Of a stretch of 14,302 nucleotides of DNA, positions 1 to 6,526 are shown in pieces. The stretch comes from Cocleimonas sp. (GTDB lineage: Bacteria > Pseudomonadota > Gammaproteobacteria > Thiotrichales > Thiotrichaceae). Made by a program: the position numbers and the translations under genes. The notes under the pieces were generated by a model. It searched no databases. It was not told where the DNA came from and worked only from the letters and a program-made list of their open reading frames with translations. The DNA lies in NCBI GenBank assembly GCA_023145485.1, contig JAGLDT010000050.1, positions 1 to 14,302 of the forward strand, written 5' to 3'. The first letter of the stretch is position 1, and each line of letters begins with the position of its first letter.

Positions 1-204
1 TTTGTCCACGCTTGAATGCTCTAAGATCGTTGCGTAGAATAACTATGCGCCTCCTGAGAGCATCCAATCTGAAACAAAAATTTTGCGTTATAGTTTCGGA
101 TGTTATTAAATCCTCAGCCCTAAGTAATTTTAGATGGTTAGGAACGTGAACGTTCCTTAAAAAGTCTCAAGGTTTCAAGTAACCCCTGATTGCTTGGAGC
201 TTTC
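1..204. other. Intergenic region rich in inverted repeats, no gene recognised
   Basis: No start-to-stop gene can be supported here. What is visible: ATGCTCT (16-22) pairs with AGAGCAT (57-63) and encloses a smaller hairpin GCGTAG-AATAA-CTATGC (32-48, one G.U pair). CATCC (61-65) and GAAAC (71-75) pair with GTTTC (94-98) and GGATG (98-102 region). GGAACGT-GA-ACGTTCC (141-156) is a further inverted repeat. One plus-strand frame is open from position 3 to a stop at 148-150, but it enters from outside the window and resembles no family I know. The region lies downstream of yaaA (minus strand). It could be a structured RNA, a 3' UTR or an intergenic repeat unit. Confidence 0.35.
141..156. repeat. 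Short perfect inverted repeat, possible operator or hairpin
   Basis: Seven-base arms GGAACGT and ACGTTCC are separated by GA, and the flanking A140/T157 extend the pairing to eight. There is no T-run on either side that would make it an intrinsic terminator; the plus side continues TTAAAAAG. It could bind a dimeric regulator or simply be part of the structured region to its left. No regulator is identified. Confidence 0.35.
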
Positions 205-990
205 TTATTTCTTACTTGTTGGCTGTAAGCGAGTAAACACCCATTGGCTTTCAGTGGATGCAGAGGGTGAATATTCATAACCTGCATGATTAAATTCTTT
301 TAAATCTTCCGAGTACTCAATACGATTTCTAAGGATAAAATCGGTCATCATGCCACGAGCGCGTTTAGCAAAAATGGCAATCACACGTGTTTTATCCCCT
401 TTCGTTTCTTTAAAGGCAATATTAAGCAGACGCCCTTGCAGTTTTTTGGGTTTCACTGCTTTGAAGTATTCATTTGATGCCAAGTTGATTAATATCGCTT
501 CCTGCTGGTTTTCGAGGTCATTATTCAGGCTGTCAGTAATCCGTTCATCCCAAAATTGATAAAGATTATTCCCGCGTGGATTATCAAGTTTTGTTTTCAT
601 TTCCAGTCGGTAGGGTTGGATTAAATCCATCGGACGCAATGCACCGTATAAACCTGATAATATGCGCAAATGCTGTTGCGCATAGTCTAAATCATCCTTT
701 GTGTACTGGTCTTTTTGAATACCACCGTAAACATCACCTTTAAAGGCAAATAAAGCAGGCTTTGCATTGTTTAAATCAAAGGGACGGGAGAAGGTGTGAA
801 AGCGCTCAACATTGAGAATGGCTAAGTTTTCACTCAGCGTCATCATTTGACGAATAGCTGCAATATCATATTTTTTTAATTCATCAATCAGTAACTGAGA
901 GTCATCTAACTGACGTGGCTGGGTATGCATTGAGGTTGGTAGGTCAACCTCAAAATCTTGCCCTTTAGAGGGCGATAGGGTAATGAGCAT
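205..990 (-). CDS. yaaA: Peroxide stress protein YaaA (UPF0246/DUF328)
   Basis: This is a 261-residue cytosolic protein of the YaaA family, close to the usual length of about 258. It opens with the family signature MLITLSPSKGQDF and carries the conserved tracts LSGLYGALRPMDLIQPYRLEM, NLASNEYFKAV and ARGMMTDFILRNRI in the expected order. In E. coli YaaA belongs to the OxyR regulon and limits oxidative damage by lowering unincorporated intracellular iron; a DNA-binding role has also been described. The ATG is 12 bases after the stop of the ferredoxin gene, so the two are probably co-transcribed, and a clear Shine-Dalgarno is lacking in that gap. Pairing an iron-limiting protein with an iron-sulfur ferredoxin makes sense but may only reflect shared transcription. 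Identity is secure; the role is inferred from family knowledge. Confidence 0.95.
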   Translation of the reverse strand: MLITLSPSKGQDFEVDLPTSMHTQPRQLDDSQLLIDELKKYDIAAIRQMMTLSENLAILNVERFHTFSRPFDLNNAKPALFAFKGDVYGGIQKDQYTKDDLDYAQQHLRILSGLYGALRPMDLIQPYRLEMKTKLDNPRGNNLYQFWDERITDSLNNDLENQQEAILINLASNEYFKAVKPKKLQGRLLNIAFKETKGDKTRVIAIFAKRARGMMTDFILRNRIEYSEDLKEFNHAGYEYSPSASTESQWVFTRLQPTSKK

Positions 991-1002
991 AGTAGAGGTT
1001 AT

Positions 1003-1251
1003 CTACTCAGCCAAGAGTGTTTCGTACTTCAGCATTAACTCGTCTTCTGTTTCTTTATGATTAGGGTCTTCTGGAATGCAGTCTACTGGACAAACCTCGA
1101 CACATTGCGGTTCATCATAATGCCCAACACATTCAGTACATTTGGTATGATCAATTTCATAGATTTCATCACCCATAAAAATCGCTTCATTAGGGCATTC
1201 TGGCTCACAAACATCGCAGTTGATGCATTCATCGGTAATAAATAAGGCCAT
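1003..1251 (-). CDS. YfhL-family 2[4Fe-4S] ferredoxin (Allochromatium type)
   Basis: An 82-residue soluble electron carrier. Cysteines at 9, 12, 15 and 19 (CINCDVCEPECP) and at 38, 41, 50, 54 and 58 (CTEC, then an eight-residue loop, then CVEVCPVDC) form the two [4Fe-4S] sites. The GHYDEPQC insertion between C41 and C50 and the C-terminal tail after the second cluster are hallmarks of the Allochromatium vinosum ferredoxin/YfhL subgroup, whose clusters have very low and unequal potentials. The start is supported by AAGGAG seven bases upstream. Adjacency to coaD is common in Gammaproteobacteria. A separate promoter may lie in the 129-base gap after coaD, and yaaA follows 12 bases downstream. 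The physiological partner cannot be told from the sequence. Confidence 0.95.
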   Translation of the reverse strand: MALFITDECINCDVCEPECPNEAIFMGDEIYEIDHTKCTECVGHYDEPQCVEVCPVDCIPEDPNHKETEDELMLKYETLLAE

Positions 1252-1272
1252 AGCGAGGCTCCTTTAGGGTTG

Positions 1273-1301
1273 GTATTAGAATAGCTTAAAGTCTTGATCA
1301 A
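1273..1301 (-). promoter_or_regulatory. Possible sigma-70 promoter for the ferredoxin-yaaA pair
   Basis: Read on the minus strand, TTGATC (1301-1296) and TAATAC (1278-1273) are separated by 17 bases, 22 bases upstream of the ferredoxin ATG. The -35 is fair and the -10 matches only three of six consensus bases. This is the best pair in the 129-base gap between coaD and the ferredoxin gene, so it is a tentative call. Confidence 0.3.
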
Positions 1302-1380
1302 AAAAATGCATTATGGAATATCAATATGGGGTTATTTTACTTAATCAATAGAGGTACGCGTGTTCATTGAGGAACAGGTA

Positions 1381-1863
1381 TTAGCACTTTTGTGATATTT
1401 GCAAGGCACGGTAAACATCAGCATGCACGTATTTTGTAACATCGCCACCCAAACGTGCAACTTCCTTTACTAATGATGAGGATATAAAGGCGTATTGTTC
1501 TGCAGGCATTAAATACACCGACTCAACATCTGGCGCAAGGTGTCGATTCATACTCGCTAACTGAAATTCAAATTCAAAATCAGCAACCGCCCGTAAACCA
1601 CGCACTAATACTGTTGCATTCTGTTGGCGGGCAAAGTCAACTAATAATGTATTAAACCCCCTTACTTCCACCTGAGGATCCTCTTTAAAAATAGATTGTG
1701 CCAATGCAATCCGCTTTTCTAAACTAAATAAAGGTTGTTTACGCTCATTTTCTGCGATTGCAATAATGACTTTATCAAACATACGGGTTGCACGTTCGAC
1801 TAAATCAACATGACCATTGGTAATCGGATCAAACGTACCAGGGTAAAGAGCAATGACAGCCAT
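1381..1863 (-). CDS. coaD: Phosphopantetheine adenylyltransferase CoaD
   Basis: This 160-residue protein is the penultimate enzyme of coenzyme A synthesis: it transfers AMP from ATP to 4'-phosphopantetheine, giving dephospho-CoA and pyrophosphate. The N-terminal nucleotidyltransferase signature GTFDPITNGH (residues 9-18, with H18 in the T/HxGH motif) is intact. So are LVRGLRAVADFEFEFQLA (phosphopantetheine pocket) and the C-terminal ISSSLVKEVARLGGDV segment that completes the ATP site. Length matches the family (about 160). Its ATG overlaps the stop of ridA by one base (TAATG), a typical translational-coupling junction, so it is probably expressed with ridA. The ferredoxin gene follows on the same strand after 129 bases. 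Confidence 0.97.
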   Translation of the reverse strand: MAVIALYPGTFDPITNGHVDLVERATRMFDKVIIAIAENERKQPLFSLEKRIALAQSIFKEDPQVEVRGFNTLLVDFARQQNATVLVRGLRAVADFEFEFQLASMNRHLAPDVESVYLMPAEQYAFISSSLVKEVARLGGDVTKYVHADVYRALQISQKC

Positions 1864-2249
1864 TATTTTTCTAGACTCATAATACCGTCCACTTCCACTT
1901 GAGCATCTCTCGGTAATGCGGCAATACCAACCGCTGCACGAGCAGGATAAGGCTGCTGGAAGAACTCGGTCATCACTTCATTGACGATTGAAAAATTACC
2001 AAGATCGGTTAAAAAGACATTTAATTTAGCAAAATCTTCAAGCGAACCACCCGATGCTTCAGCAATAGCGGCTAAATTACGAAAAATCTGTCGCACCTGC
2101 TCTGCAATATCGCCTTCTATTAACACCATTGTTTCAGCAATTAATGGTATTTGACCTGACACATATACGGTATTACCTACTTTAACCGCTTGAGAATAAG
2201 TACCAATCGCCTCTGGTGCTTTATCCGTTGAAATAATTTCTTTACTCAT
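1863..2249 (-). CDS. ridA: RidA family reactive intermediate/imine deaminase
   Basis: A 128-residue protein of the YjgF/YER057c/UK114 family, normally a homotrimer that hydrolyses reactive enamine/imine intermediates (for example 2-aminoacrylate from PLP enzymes) to ketoacids and ammonia. Visible family features are TDKAPEAIGTYSQAV at the N-terminus, VYVSGQIPL (G32), the conserved arginine at 104 in YPARAAVGIAALP, and E118 in VEVDG, all needed in the inter-subunit active site. The frame continues 42 codons upstream to an ATG at 2375, but that extension is hydrophobic, unlike the family, and would overlap priA. The ATG at 2249 gives the standard family length. coaD is coupled downstream through a one-base overlap. 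Confidence 0.95.
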   Translation of the reverse strand: MSKEIISTDKAPEAIGTYSQAVKVGNTVYVSGQIPLIAETMVLIEGDIAEQVRQIFRNLAAIAEASGGSLEDFAKLNVFLTDLGNFSIVNEVMTEFFQQPYPARAAVGIAALPRDAQVEVDGIMSLEK

Positions 2250-2324
2250 AAAATAGAACTCTGTGTTTAAGAAGACGAACCATAATACAGAATTTTTAAG
2301 AAAGGCATAACCTCTCGAAGTTAT

Positions 2325-2360
2325 TTCGTACACGCTTCTTATTCTGTTATGATTTTTTAG
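2325..2360 (+). promoter_or_regulatory. Possible priA promoter with -10 immediately before the start
   Basis: TATGAT (2348-2353) matches the -10 consensus at five of six bases. The 17-base-upstream hexamer TTCGTA (2325-2330) is poor. Initiation seven bases after the -10 would fall at about 2360, two bases before the priA ATG, and there is no Shine-Dalgarno before that ATG. This may mean a nearly leaderless mRNA, or the true promoter may lie farther upstream in the 112-base divergent gap shared with ridA. Confidence 0.3.
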
Positions 2361-2361
2361 T

Positions 2362-4596
2362 ATGACTTCTGCCAAAAATATTTTACGGATAGCCGTTCCT
2401 CGTCCGCTTTATTCCTTATTGGATTATCATTGTCCTAATGAACTTGATGTTCAGATTGGTTGTCGTGTCCGTGTGCCGTTAGGTCGAAGTATCAGCGTTG
2501 GTATTGTGGTTGAAATAACGGATAGCAGTGCGTTCAAAAAACTTCGTTCAATACAAAAAGTATTCGATAAAACCCCTTTGTTTGATCAAAGCTCATTAAA
2601 ACTATTACACTGGGCGAGTCGCTATTATCACTCTCCGATTGGTCATGTTATTTTTAATGCCTTACCTACCCCCTTACGCAAAGGTAGGGCATTACCCTTA
2701 ATGACGGTCTGGAAAATTAATGGCGCTGAACTTGATCAAGCGGATAAACGCTTAGGACGAGCACCTAAACAACGTCTGTTATGGGAGTTTTTACTAAAAT
2801 TTGCCAGTGATGAATGGCTGACTGAACTCCAGTTAAAACAAGTATTAGAAGATAATGGTATTTCAAGTTGGCGCTCTTTATTAAATGAATTAAAAAAGAA
2901 ACAGCTCGTTATTGATCAACAAGTTGCAGCGAAGTTTAGCGCCTCACCCATCCTTTCCACTATTGATAAAGTGATTGTACTAACCCAAGAACAGCAGGAT
3001 GTTTTAGAGCAGTTAACTCGTATTTATCAATCTAAAAAAATTAAACCCATCCTATTACATGGCATTACAGGAAGTGGTAAAACAGAAATCTATCTACGCA
3101 CCATTGAACCTATTTTAGCCTCTGGCAAGCAAGCCTTAATCCTAGTGCCAGAAATTGGGTTAACACCACAGTTATTTAGGCGTTTTCAATGCTACTTTCC
3201 TCAGTATAGCGTTGCTAAGCTCCATTCAGCGTTATCAGATGGTGAGCGCACATTGATCTGGCAAGCTGTAAAAAACAATGAAATAACGATCGTCATTGGC
3301 ACACGCTCTGCCGTATTTTCACCATTAGAAAACCTCGGTATTATTATTGTCGATGAGGAGCATGACAACTCCTTTAAGCAACAAAAAGGATTTCGCTATC
3401 ATGGGCGTGATTTAGCCGTAAAACGTGCTTATGATCTGAATATTCCCATTATATTAGGCAGTGCAACCCCTGCCTTAGCCTCATTACAAAATGTTGAGCG
3501 TGATCGTTATCATTATTTACGCCTCAATAGTCGCCCAGGTAAACGCACTCGACCTGACGTGTTGGTACAAGATATTTGTAATATTGAGCTTGAAGCTGGT
3601 ATTTCTCCCTTTCTATTTACAGAAATACAGCAACACCTTGAAGCTGAAAATCAGGTAATGTTATTTTTAAATCGACGTGGATTTGCACCTGTACTGTACT
3701 GCCCCCACTGTGGTTGGCATGCCATTTGTCAGGCTTGTGATGTGAATATGACCTACCATGCAGGGGTCAGAAAAATAATCTGTCATCATTGTGAGCGTGA
3801 AGAACACATAGGGCTTCATTGTCCTGATTGTCATCATTCAGATATTACAACACTGGGGCAAGGAACAGAGCGTGTAGAGCACGTTTTGCAAGCTCACTTC
3901 CCTGATACTCTCGTCATTCGTATTGATCGAGATACCACCAATCGCAAAGGTGCATTGGATAGTAAGCTAGAAATTGTGCAACAAGGAAAACCCGTGATAT
4001 TAGTAGGCACGCAGATGTTAACTAAGGGTCATGATTTTCCAAAATTAACATTGGTTGGAATTCTGAATATTGATCAAGCACTGTTTAGCATGGATTATCG
4101 TGCTCAAGAAGAATTAGCACAGCAAATTGTTCAAGTCAGTGGTCGTGCAGGTCGAGGCGAGAGTAAAGGGCGGGTGTTATTGCAAACCTCACAACCTAAA
4201 CACCCTTTGCTACTCAATTTATTAAGCAATGGTTATTTGAACATTGCAAAACAATTATTGTCTGAACGACAGAGGTGGAATTATCCGCCTTTTGGATTTC
4301 AGGTATTAATTCGAGCAACAGCCACGGATAAGACAAACGGATTGGACTTTTTACAGCAATTAAGTAATGACCTATCCACACAGGATTTACACGCAATGGG
4401 TGTATCATTATTAGGGCCAATCTCCTCTCCACTAGAGAAAAAGGCAAACCGTTATCGTTTTCAGTTACTCATGAGTTCTACTGATCGCATTGCTTTACAT
4501 CGTCTTTTATCACAAGCAATGGTAAAATTACAAGTCTATAAAAAACTTGGAAGCATTAGATGGTCCGTTGATGTTGATCCTCTAAACATGCTGTAA
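2362..4596 (+). CDS. priA: Primosomal replication restart helicase PriA
   Basis: A 744-residue 3'-5' DNA helicase (E. coli PriA is 732) that recognises abandoned replication forks and directs reloading of DnaB. Domains in order: N-terminal 3'-OH-binding and winged-helix regions (about 1-200); helicase lobe 1 with Walker A GITGSGKT (234-241) and the DEEH box (331-334); and helicase lobe 2. Inserted in lobe 2 is a zinc-binding element with eight cysteines at 447, 450, 456, 459, 474, 477, 487 and 490. Their spacing is identical to E. coli PriA (436-479). The C-terminal domain ends VDVDPLNML. All catalytic and zinc residues are present. It diverges from ridA. The start has no clear Shine-Dalgarno, but the N-terminal sequence leading into RIAVPRPLYSLLDY fits the family. 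In many gammaproteobacteria argS lies between priA and the SPOR gene; it is absent here. Confidence 0.97.
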   Translation: MTSAKNILRIAVPRPLYSLLDYHCPNELDVQIGCRVRVPLGRSISVGIVVEITDSSAFKKLRSIQKVFDKTPLFDQSSLKLLHWASRYYHSPIGHVIFNALPTPLRKGRALPLMTVWKINGAELDQADKRLGRAPKQRLLWEFLLKFASDEWLTELQLKQVLEDNGISSWRSLLNELKKKQLVIDQQVAAKFSASPILSTIDKVIVLTQEQQDVLEQLTRIYQSKKIKPILLHGITGSGKTEIYLRTIEPILASGKQALILVPEIGLTPQLFRRFQCYFPQYSVAKLHSALSDGERTLIWQAVKNNEITIVIGTRSAVFSPLENLGIIIVDEEHDNSFKQQKGFRYHGRDLAVKRAYDLNIPIILGSATPALASLQNVERDRYHYLRLNSRPGKRTRPDVLVQDICNIELEAGISPFLFTEIQQHLEAENQVMLFLNRRGFAPVLYCPHCGWHAICQACDVNMTYHAGVRKIICHHCEREEHIGLHCPDCHHSDITTLGQGTERVEHVLQAHFPDTLVIRIDRDTTNRKGALDSKLEIVQQGKPVILVGTQMLTKGHDFPKLTLVGILNIDQALFSMDYRAQEELAQQIVQVSGRAGRGESKGRVLLQTSQPKHPLLLNLLSNGYLNIAKQLLSERQRWNYPPFGFQVLIRATATDKTNGLDFLQQLSNDLSTQDLHAMGVSLLGPISSPLEKKANRYRFQLLMSSTDRIALHRLLSQAMVKLQVYKKLGSIRWSVDVDPLNML

Positions 4597-4607
4597 ATCC
4601 TTGTTAT

Positions 4608-4647
4608 ATTTTAAAAAGTGTCGGAATTAGATAGACATTTTTAAAAT
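4608..4647 (+). terminator. Possible intrinsic terminator after priA
   Basis: ATTTTAAAAAGTGTC (4608-4622) pairs with GACATTTTTAAAAT (4634-4647), with one bulged base and an 11-base loop, starting 11 bases after the priA stop. The stem has few GC pairs and its T-run is part of the stem, so efficiency is doubtful. It is the only candidate before the SPOR gene. Confidence 0.35.
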
Positions 4648-4712
4648 GGCAAACTATATTGATACTGAACACTAGCTGAATTATGATTAATGTGCTATGA
4701 AGTTGAGCTATT

Positions 4713-4731
4713 TGTTGTCATGATGTTGTCA
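4713..4731 (+). repeat. Direct repeat TGTTGTCA x2 upstream of the SPOR gene
   Basis: TGTTGTCA occurs at 4713-4720 and again at 4724-4731, offset by 11 bases, about one helical turn. Each contains TTGTCA, a fair -35 hexamer; from the second copy TTAGAT (4748-4753) lies 16 bases on as a weak -10. The repeats lie 36-54 bases before the SPOR-protein ATG and could be overlapping promoters or a tandem regulator site. Confidence 0.3.
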
Positions 4732-4766
4732 GTAATTCGCAAAATAATTAGATAGGGTGTAAGTCG

Positions 4767-5525
4767 ATGTACGTAGATTTTAAAGAAGACACAACAGTAC
4801 AATCAGGCTTTGGTGGTGGTCTTTTATGGATGCTGTCTGGAGTCATGATGGGGTTATTAGTAGGCCTAGCCATGTATTATTTTGCTAATCGTGGCGTTCC
4901 AAGCGTAGAAACGGCAAGTGCCTCGCAGGGGGAACAAGCAAGTAAGGTAGTCACTACAAAAGCAGAGAGTGCAAAAGACAAGCCAGTCACCTCTCCCTTT
5001 GGTGCATCAAAGGACTCTAATGATCCTGAAGAGTTAATGGTTGCCTCTTTAATTGATAAAAACCATAAGGATGAGGCTAAAGAACGTCCTAGTTTTAGTT
5101 ATTATGCCGTTTTGCCTGATTTAAATGTCCCTATACAAACCATCAAAAATCCATCTGAGAAAGAAGTACGAGAAAAAAAAGAAAGAGAGGAAAAAAAGAA
5201 ACTAGCACTACTGGCAGCAGAAAAAAAGGCTGATAACGACGAGGACGAGGATACGGATGAAAGCACGGTAGAAAATACGAAAGTAGTCGCAGACAAGTTA
5301 TCTTATTTGTTACAGGTTGCATCCTATAGAAAACGCAATCAGGCAGATCGTACCCGAGGCAGGTTAAAGCGTAAGGGAATGAGATCCTATGTTGAAAAAC
5401 GTACAGTAAAAGGAAGCACATGGTTTCGGGTTATGGCAGGACCTGTTGGCTCCTCCGAACTTGAAGATTGGAAGTCAACCGTCGCCTCTTTAGGGCATGA
5501 TCCTTTAATTTATCCCACTAAATAA
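4767..5525 (+). CDS. FtsN-like SPOR-domain cell division protein
   Basis: A 252-residue bitopic membrane protein with FtsN architecture. It has a short cytoplasmic tail (1-15) and one membrane segment (about 17-40, GGLLWMLSGVMMGLLVG region). A long charged periplasmic linker follows, including an EKK-rich helix (about 130-160) and an acidic stretch (about 156-165). The C-terminal SPOR domain (about 178-250) starts YLLQVASYRKRNQADRTR and ends with WFRVMAGPVGSSEL and a final strand. SPOR domains bind denuded septal peptidoglycan glycans; FtsN recruits and activates septal synthesis. Presence after priA matches the pseudomonad-type priA-argS-ftsN order with argS missing. Three A-tracts of 7-8 bases (5173-5180, 5191-5197, 5221-5227) in the linker contain A AAA AAG heptamers in frame. 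FtsN proper rather than another SPOR protein is likely but not proven. Confidence 0.85.
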   Translation: MYVDFKEDTTVQSGFGGGLLWMLSGVMMGLLVGLAMYYFANRGVPSVETASASQGEQASKVVTTKAESAKDKPVTSPFGASKDSNDPEELMVASLIDKNHKDEAKERPSFSYYAVLPDLNVPIQTIKNPSEKEVREKKEREEKKKLALLAAEKKADNDEDEDTDESTVENTKVVADKLSYLLQVASYRKRNQADRTRGRLKRKGMRSYVEKRTVKGSTWFRVMAGPVGSSELEDWKSTVASLGHDPLIYPTK

Positions 5526-6236
5526 TCATCTTAAAAACACATCATTTGGTAACATTCGTTGCCAAATGATGTGGTACGTTTGGGCGGATGTAATGGTGTC
5601 TAAAAATTCTTCAGAGTTTGGGGCTAACCTGAATGATAGAATGCCAATAATAATAAGAAGACCTGATATCACCCATTGTTTTGTATCTATTATTTTCATT
5701 GCTGTACCGAAAGAGCGTTTAATTCGGCGATTCATAAAATCAACACTATAAAGTTCATCAAGCAATAAATGAATAATAAAACCATAAAAAAGCAACAGAC
5801 CGATAAACCAAGAAATAAACGCTGTTTTTGCTAATAAATGAAAGCTAGCCGATGTAGTAAAAATAGCAAATGACAGCCCAGCAACAACAGAATGAATAGC
5901 ACCACGATGCTTGGTGTATCGATGAAAAATCATCCAGATAGGATAACGAATAACAGCATAGATGATCCCTCCTATCACCCATAACTCAATAATACTCAGT
6001 TGATCTTTGGTTGAAAAGATCCATAAAAAAGCAACAATCACCCCCAGCAAAGAAAAAATTATTCGGCTAGGATAAGAGTGTTGCAGGTCAATATCGGGCA
6101 AAATACCCCCTATTGTTCCCGCTAATGTCAGCGACAGTGCATCACTGGTTCCAATAAATCCAACTTGTAAGCATAATGTGGATAATAATCCAGAACCAAC
6201 GGCGGCGACCGTAATATGGGTATTGAAGTTAGCTAT
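5526..6236 (-). CDS. DUF457/YdjM-like membrane metal-dependent hydrolase with apparent AUA start
   Basis: An integral membrane protein of the DUF457 (YdjM-like, predicted membrane-bound metal-dependent hydrolase) family, function unknown. The first ATG/GTG/TTG codon in frame is TTG at 6101, giving 191 residues that begin LPDIDLQHS in mid-family. The open frame continues upstream without a stop to TAG at 6278-6276. It reads ANFNTHITVAAVGSGLLS and then GGILPDID, which is the expected family N-terminus with its conserved histidine. The position where family members carry ATG is ATA (6236-6234), preceded by GGAA at Shine-Dalgarno distance. From there the protein is 236 residues with H7, D48/D50, the HRGAIHS motif, LLLDE and several membrane helices intact. 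It may be poorly translated from AUA, translated shorter, or newly inactivated. It converges on the SPOR gene with no gap. Confidence 0.7.
   Translation of the reverse strand: MANFNTHITVAAVGSGLLSTLCLQVGFIGTSDALSLTLAGTIGGILPDIDLQHSYPSRIIFSLLGVIVAFLWIFSTKDQLSIIELWVIGGIIYAVIRYPIWMIFHRYTKHRGAIHSVVAGLSFAIFTTSASFHLLAKTAFISWFIGLLLFYGFIIHLLLDELYSVDFMNRRIKRSFGTAMKIIDTKQWVISGLLIIIGILSFRLAPNSEEFLDTITSAQTYHIIWQRMLPNDVFLR
5538..5573 (-). terminator. Strong hairpin terminator inside the 3' end of the DUF457 gene
   Basis: ACATCATTTGGTAAC (5539-5553) and GTTGCCAAATGATGT (5558-5572) form a 15-pair stem with one G.T pair and a four-base ATTC loop; C5538/G5573 extend it to 16. On the minus strand it is followed at once by TTTTTAAG, giving an intrinsic terminator. 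The hairpin encodes residues just before LPNDVFLR and the T-run encodes its last residues, so it lies wholly within the coding sequence. It may also slow or stop transcripts arriving from the SPOR gene, though no T-run follows on the plus strand. Confidence 0.7.
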
Positions 6237-6526
6237 AGCGTTTCCATAGGGTATTTTATAAACAAAAAGGGCAATCTAAGAGGACTTAAACGGCATTCTT
6301 GTATATTCTCCCTTCCTGTTGATAATGTAATACTTTCTAAGTTTATAATGATCCTAGTACGTCAACTAGTTCAAACTGTCTGTATTATCAATAAGCTACG
6401 CATTCAATACAAGACATTATTATTATGCAGTCATCGTTATAGTGCTGGATGAAAAAATAACCGCTTGAAGACTCACTAACACTTTTAACTGGTTGATATA
6501 CTAGACTCTTTTGCAGGAAAATTAAT
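6237..6526. other. Divergent intergenic region
   Basis: These 290 bases separate the minus-strand DUF457 gene from the plus-strand FimV-associated gene. On the minus strand TATAAA (6260-6255) is a -10-like hexamer close to the DUF457 start. A minimal ORF of four sense codons (ATG at 6247 to TAG at 6235-6233) ends overlapping the ATA codon. On the plus strand TATACT (6497-6502) is a -10-like hexamer 25 bases before the GTG start. A 78-codon open frame from 6216 has no coding character. No terminator or RNA gene was recognised. Confidence 0.4.
6497..6502 (+). promoter_or_regulatory. Possible -10 element for the FimV-associated gene
   Basis: TATACT matches the -10 consensus at five of six bases and would place initiation at about 6509, 18 bases before the GTG start and just upstream of its Shine-Dalgarno. 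No good -35 hexamer lies 16-18 bases upstream, so this is tentative. Confidence 0.3.

Noticed and set aside
2250..2375. 42-residue N-terminal extension of RidA from ATG 2375
   Set aside because: RidA proteins are about 128 residues; the extension has no family match and would overlap the priA start. ATG 2249 is the family start.
6360..6400. Possible LexA/SOS box upstream of the YdjM-like gene, since E. coli ydjM is LexA-controlled
   Set aside because: CTGT occurs, but no CTGT-N8-ACAG arrangement is present.
6216..6452. 78-codon plus-strand open frame in the divergent gap
   Set aside because: Its composition is not protein-like, there is no clear Shine-Dalgarno, and it overlaps the N-terminal coding region of the DUF457 gene on the opposite strand.
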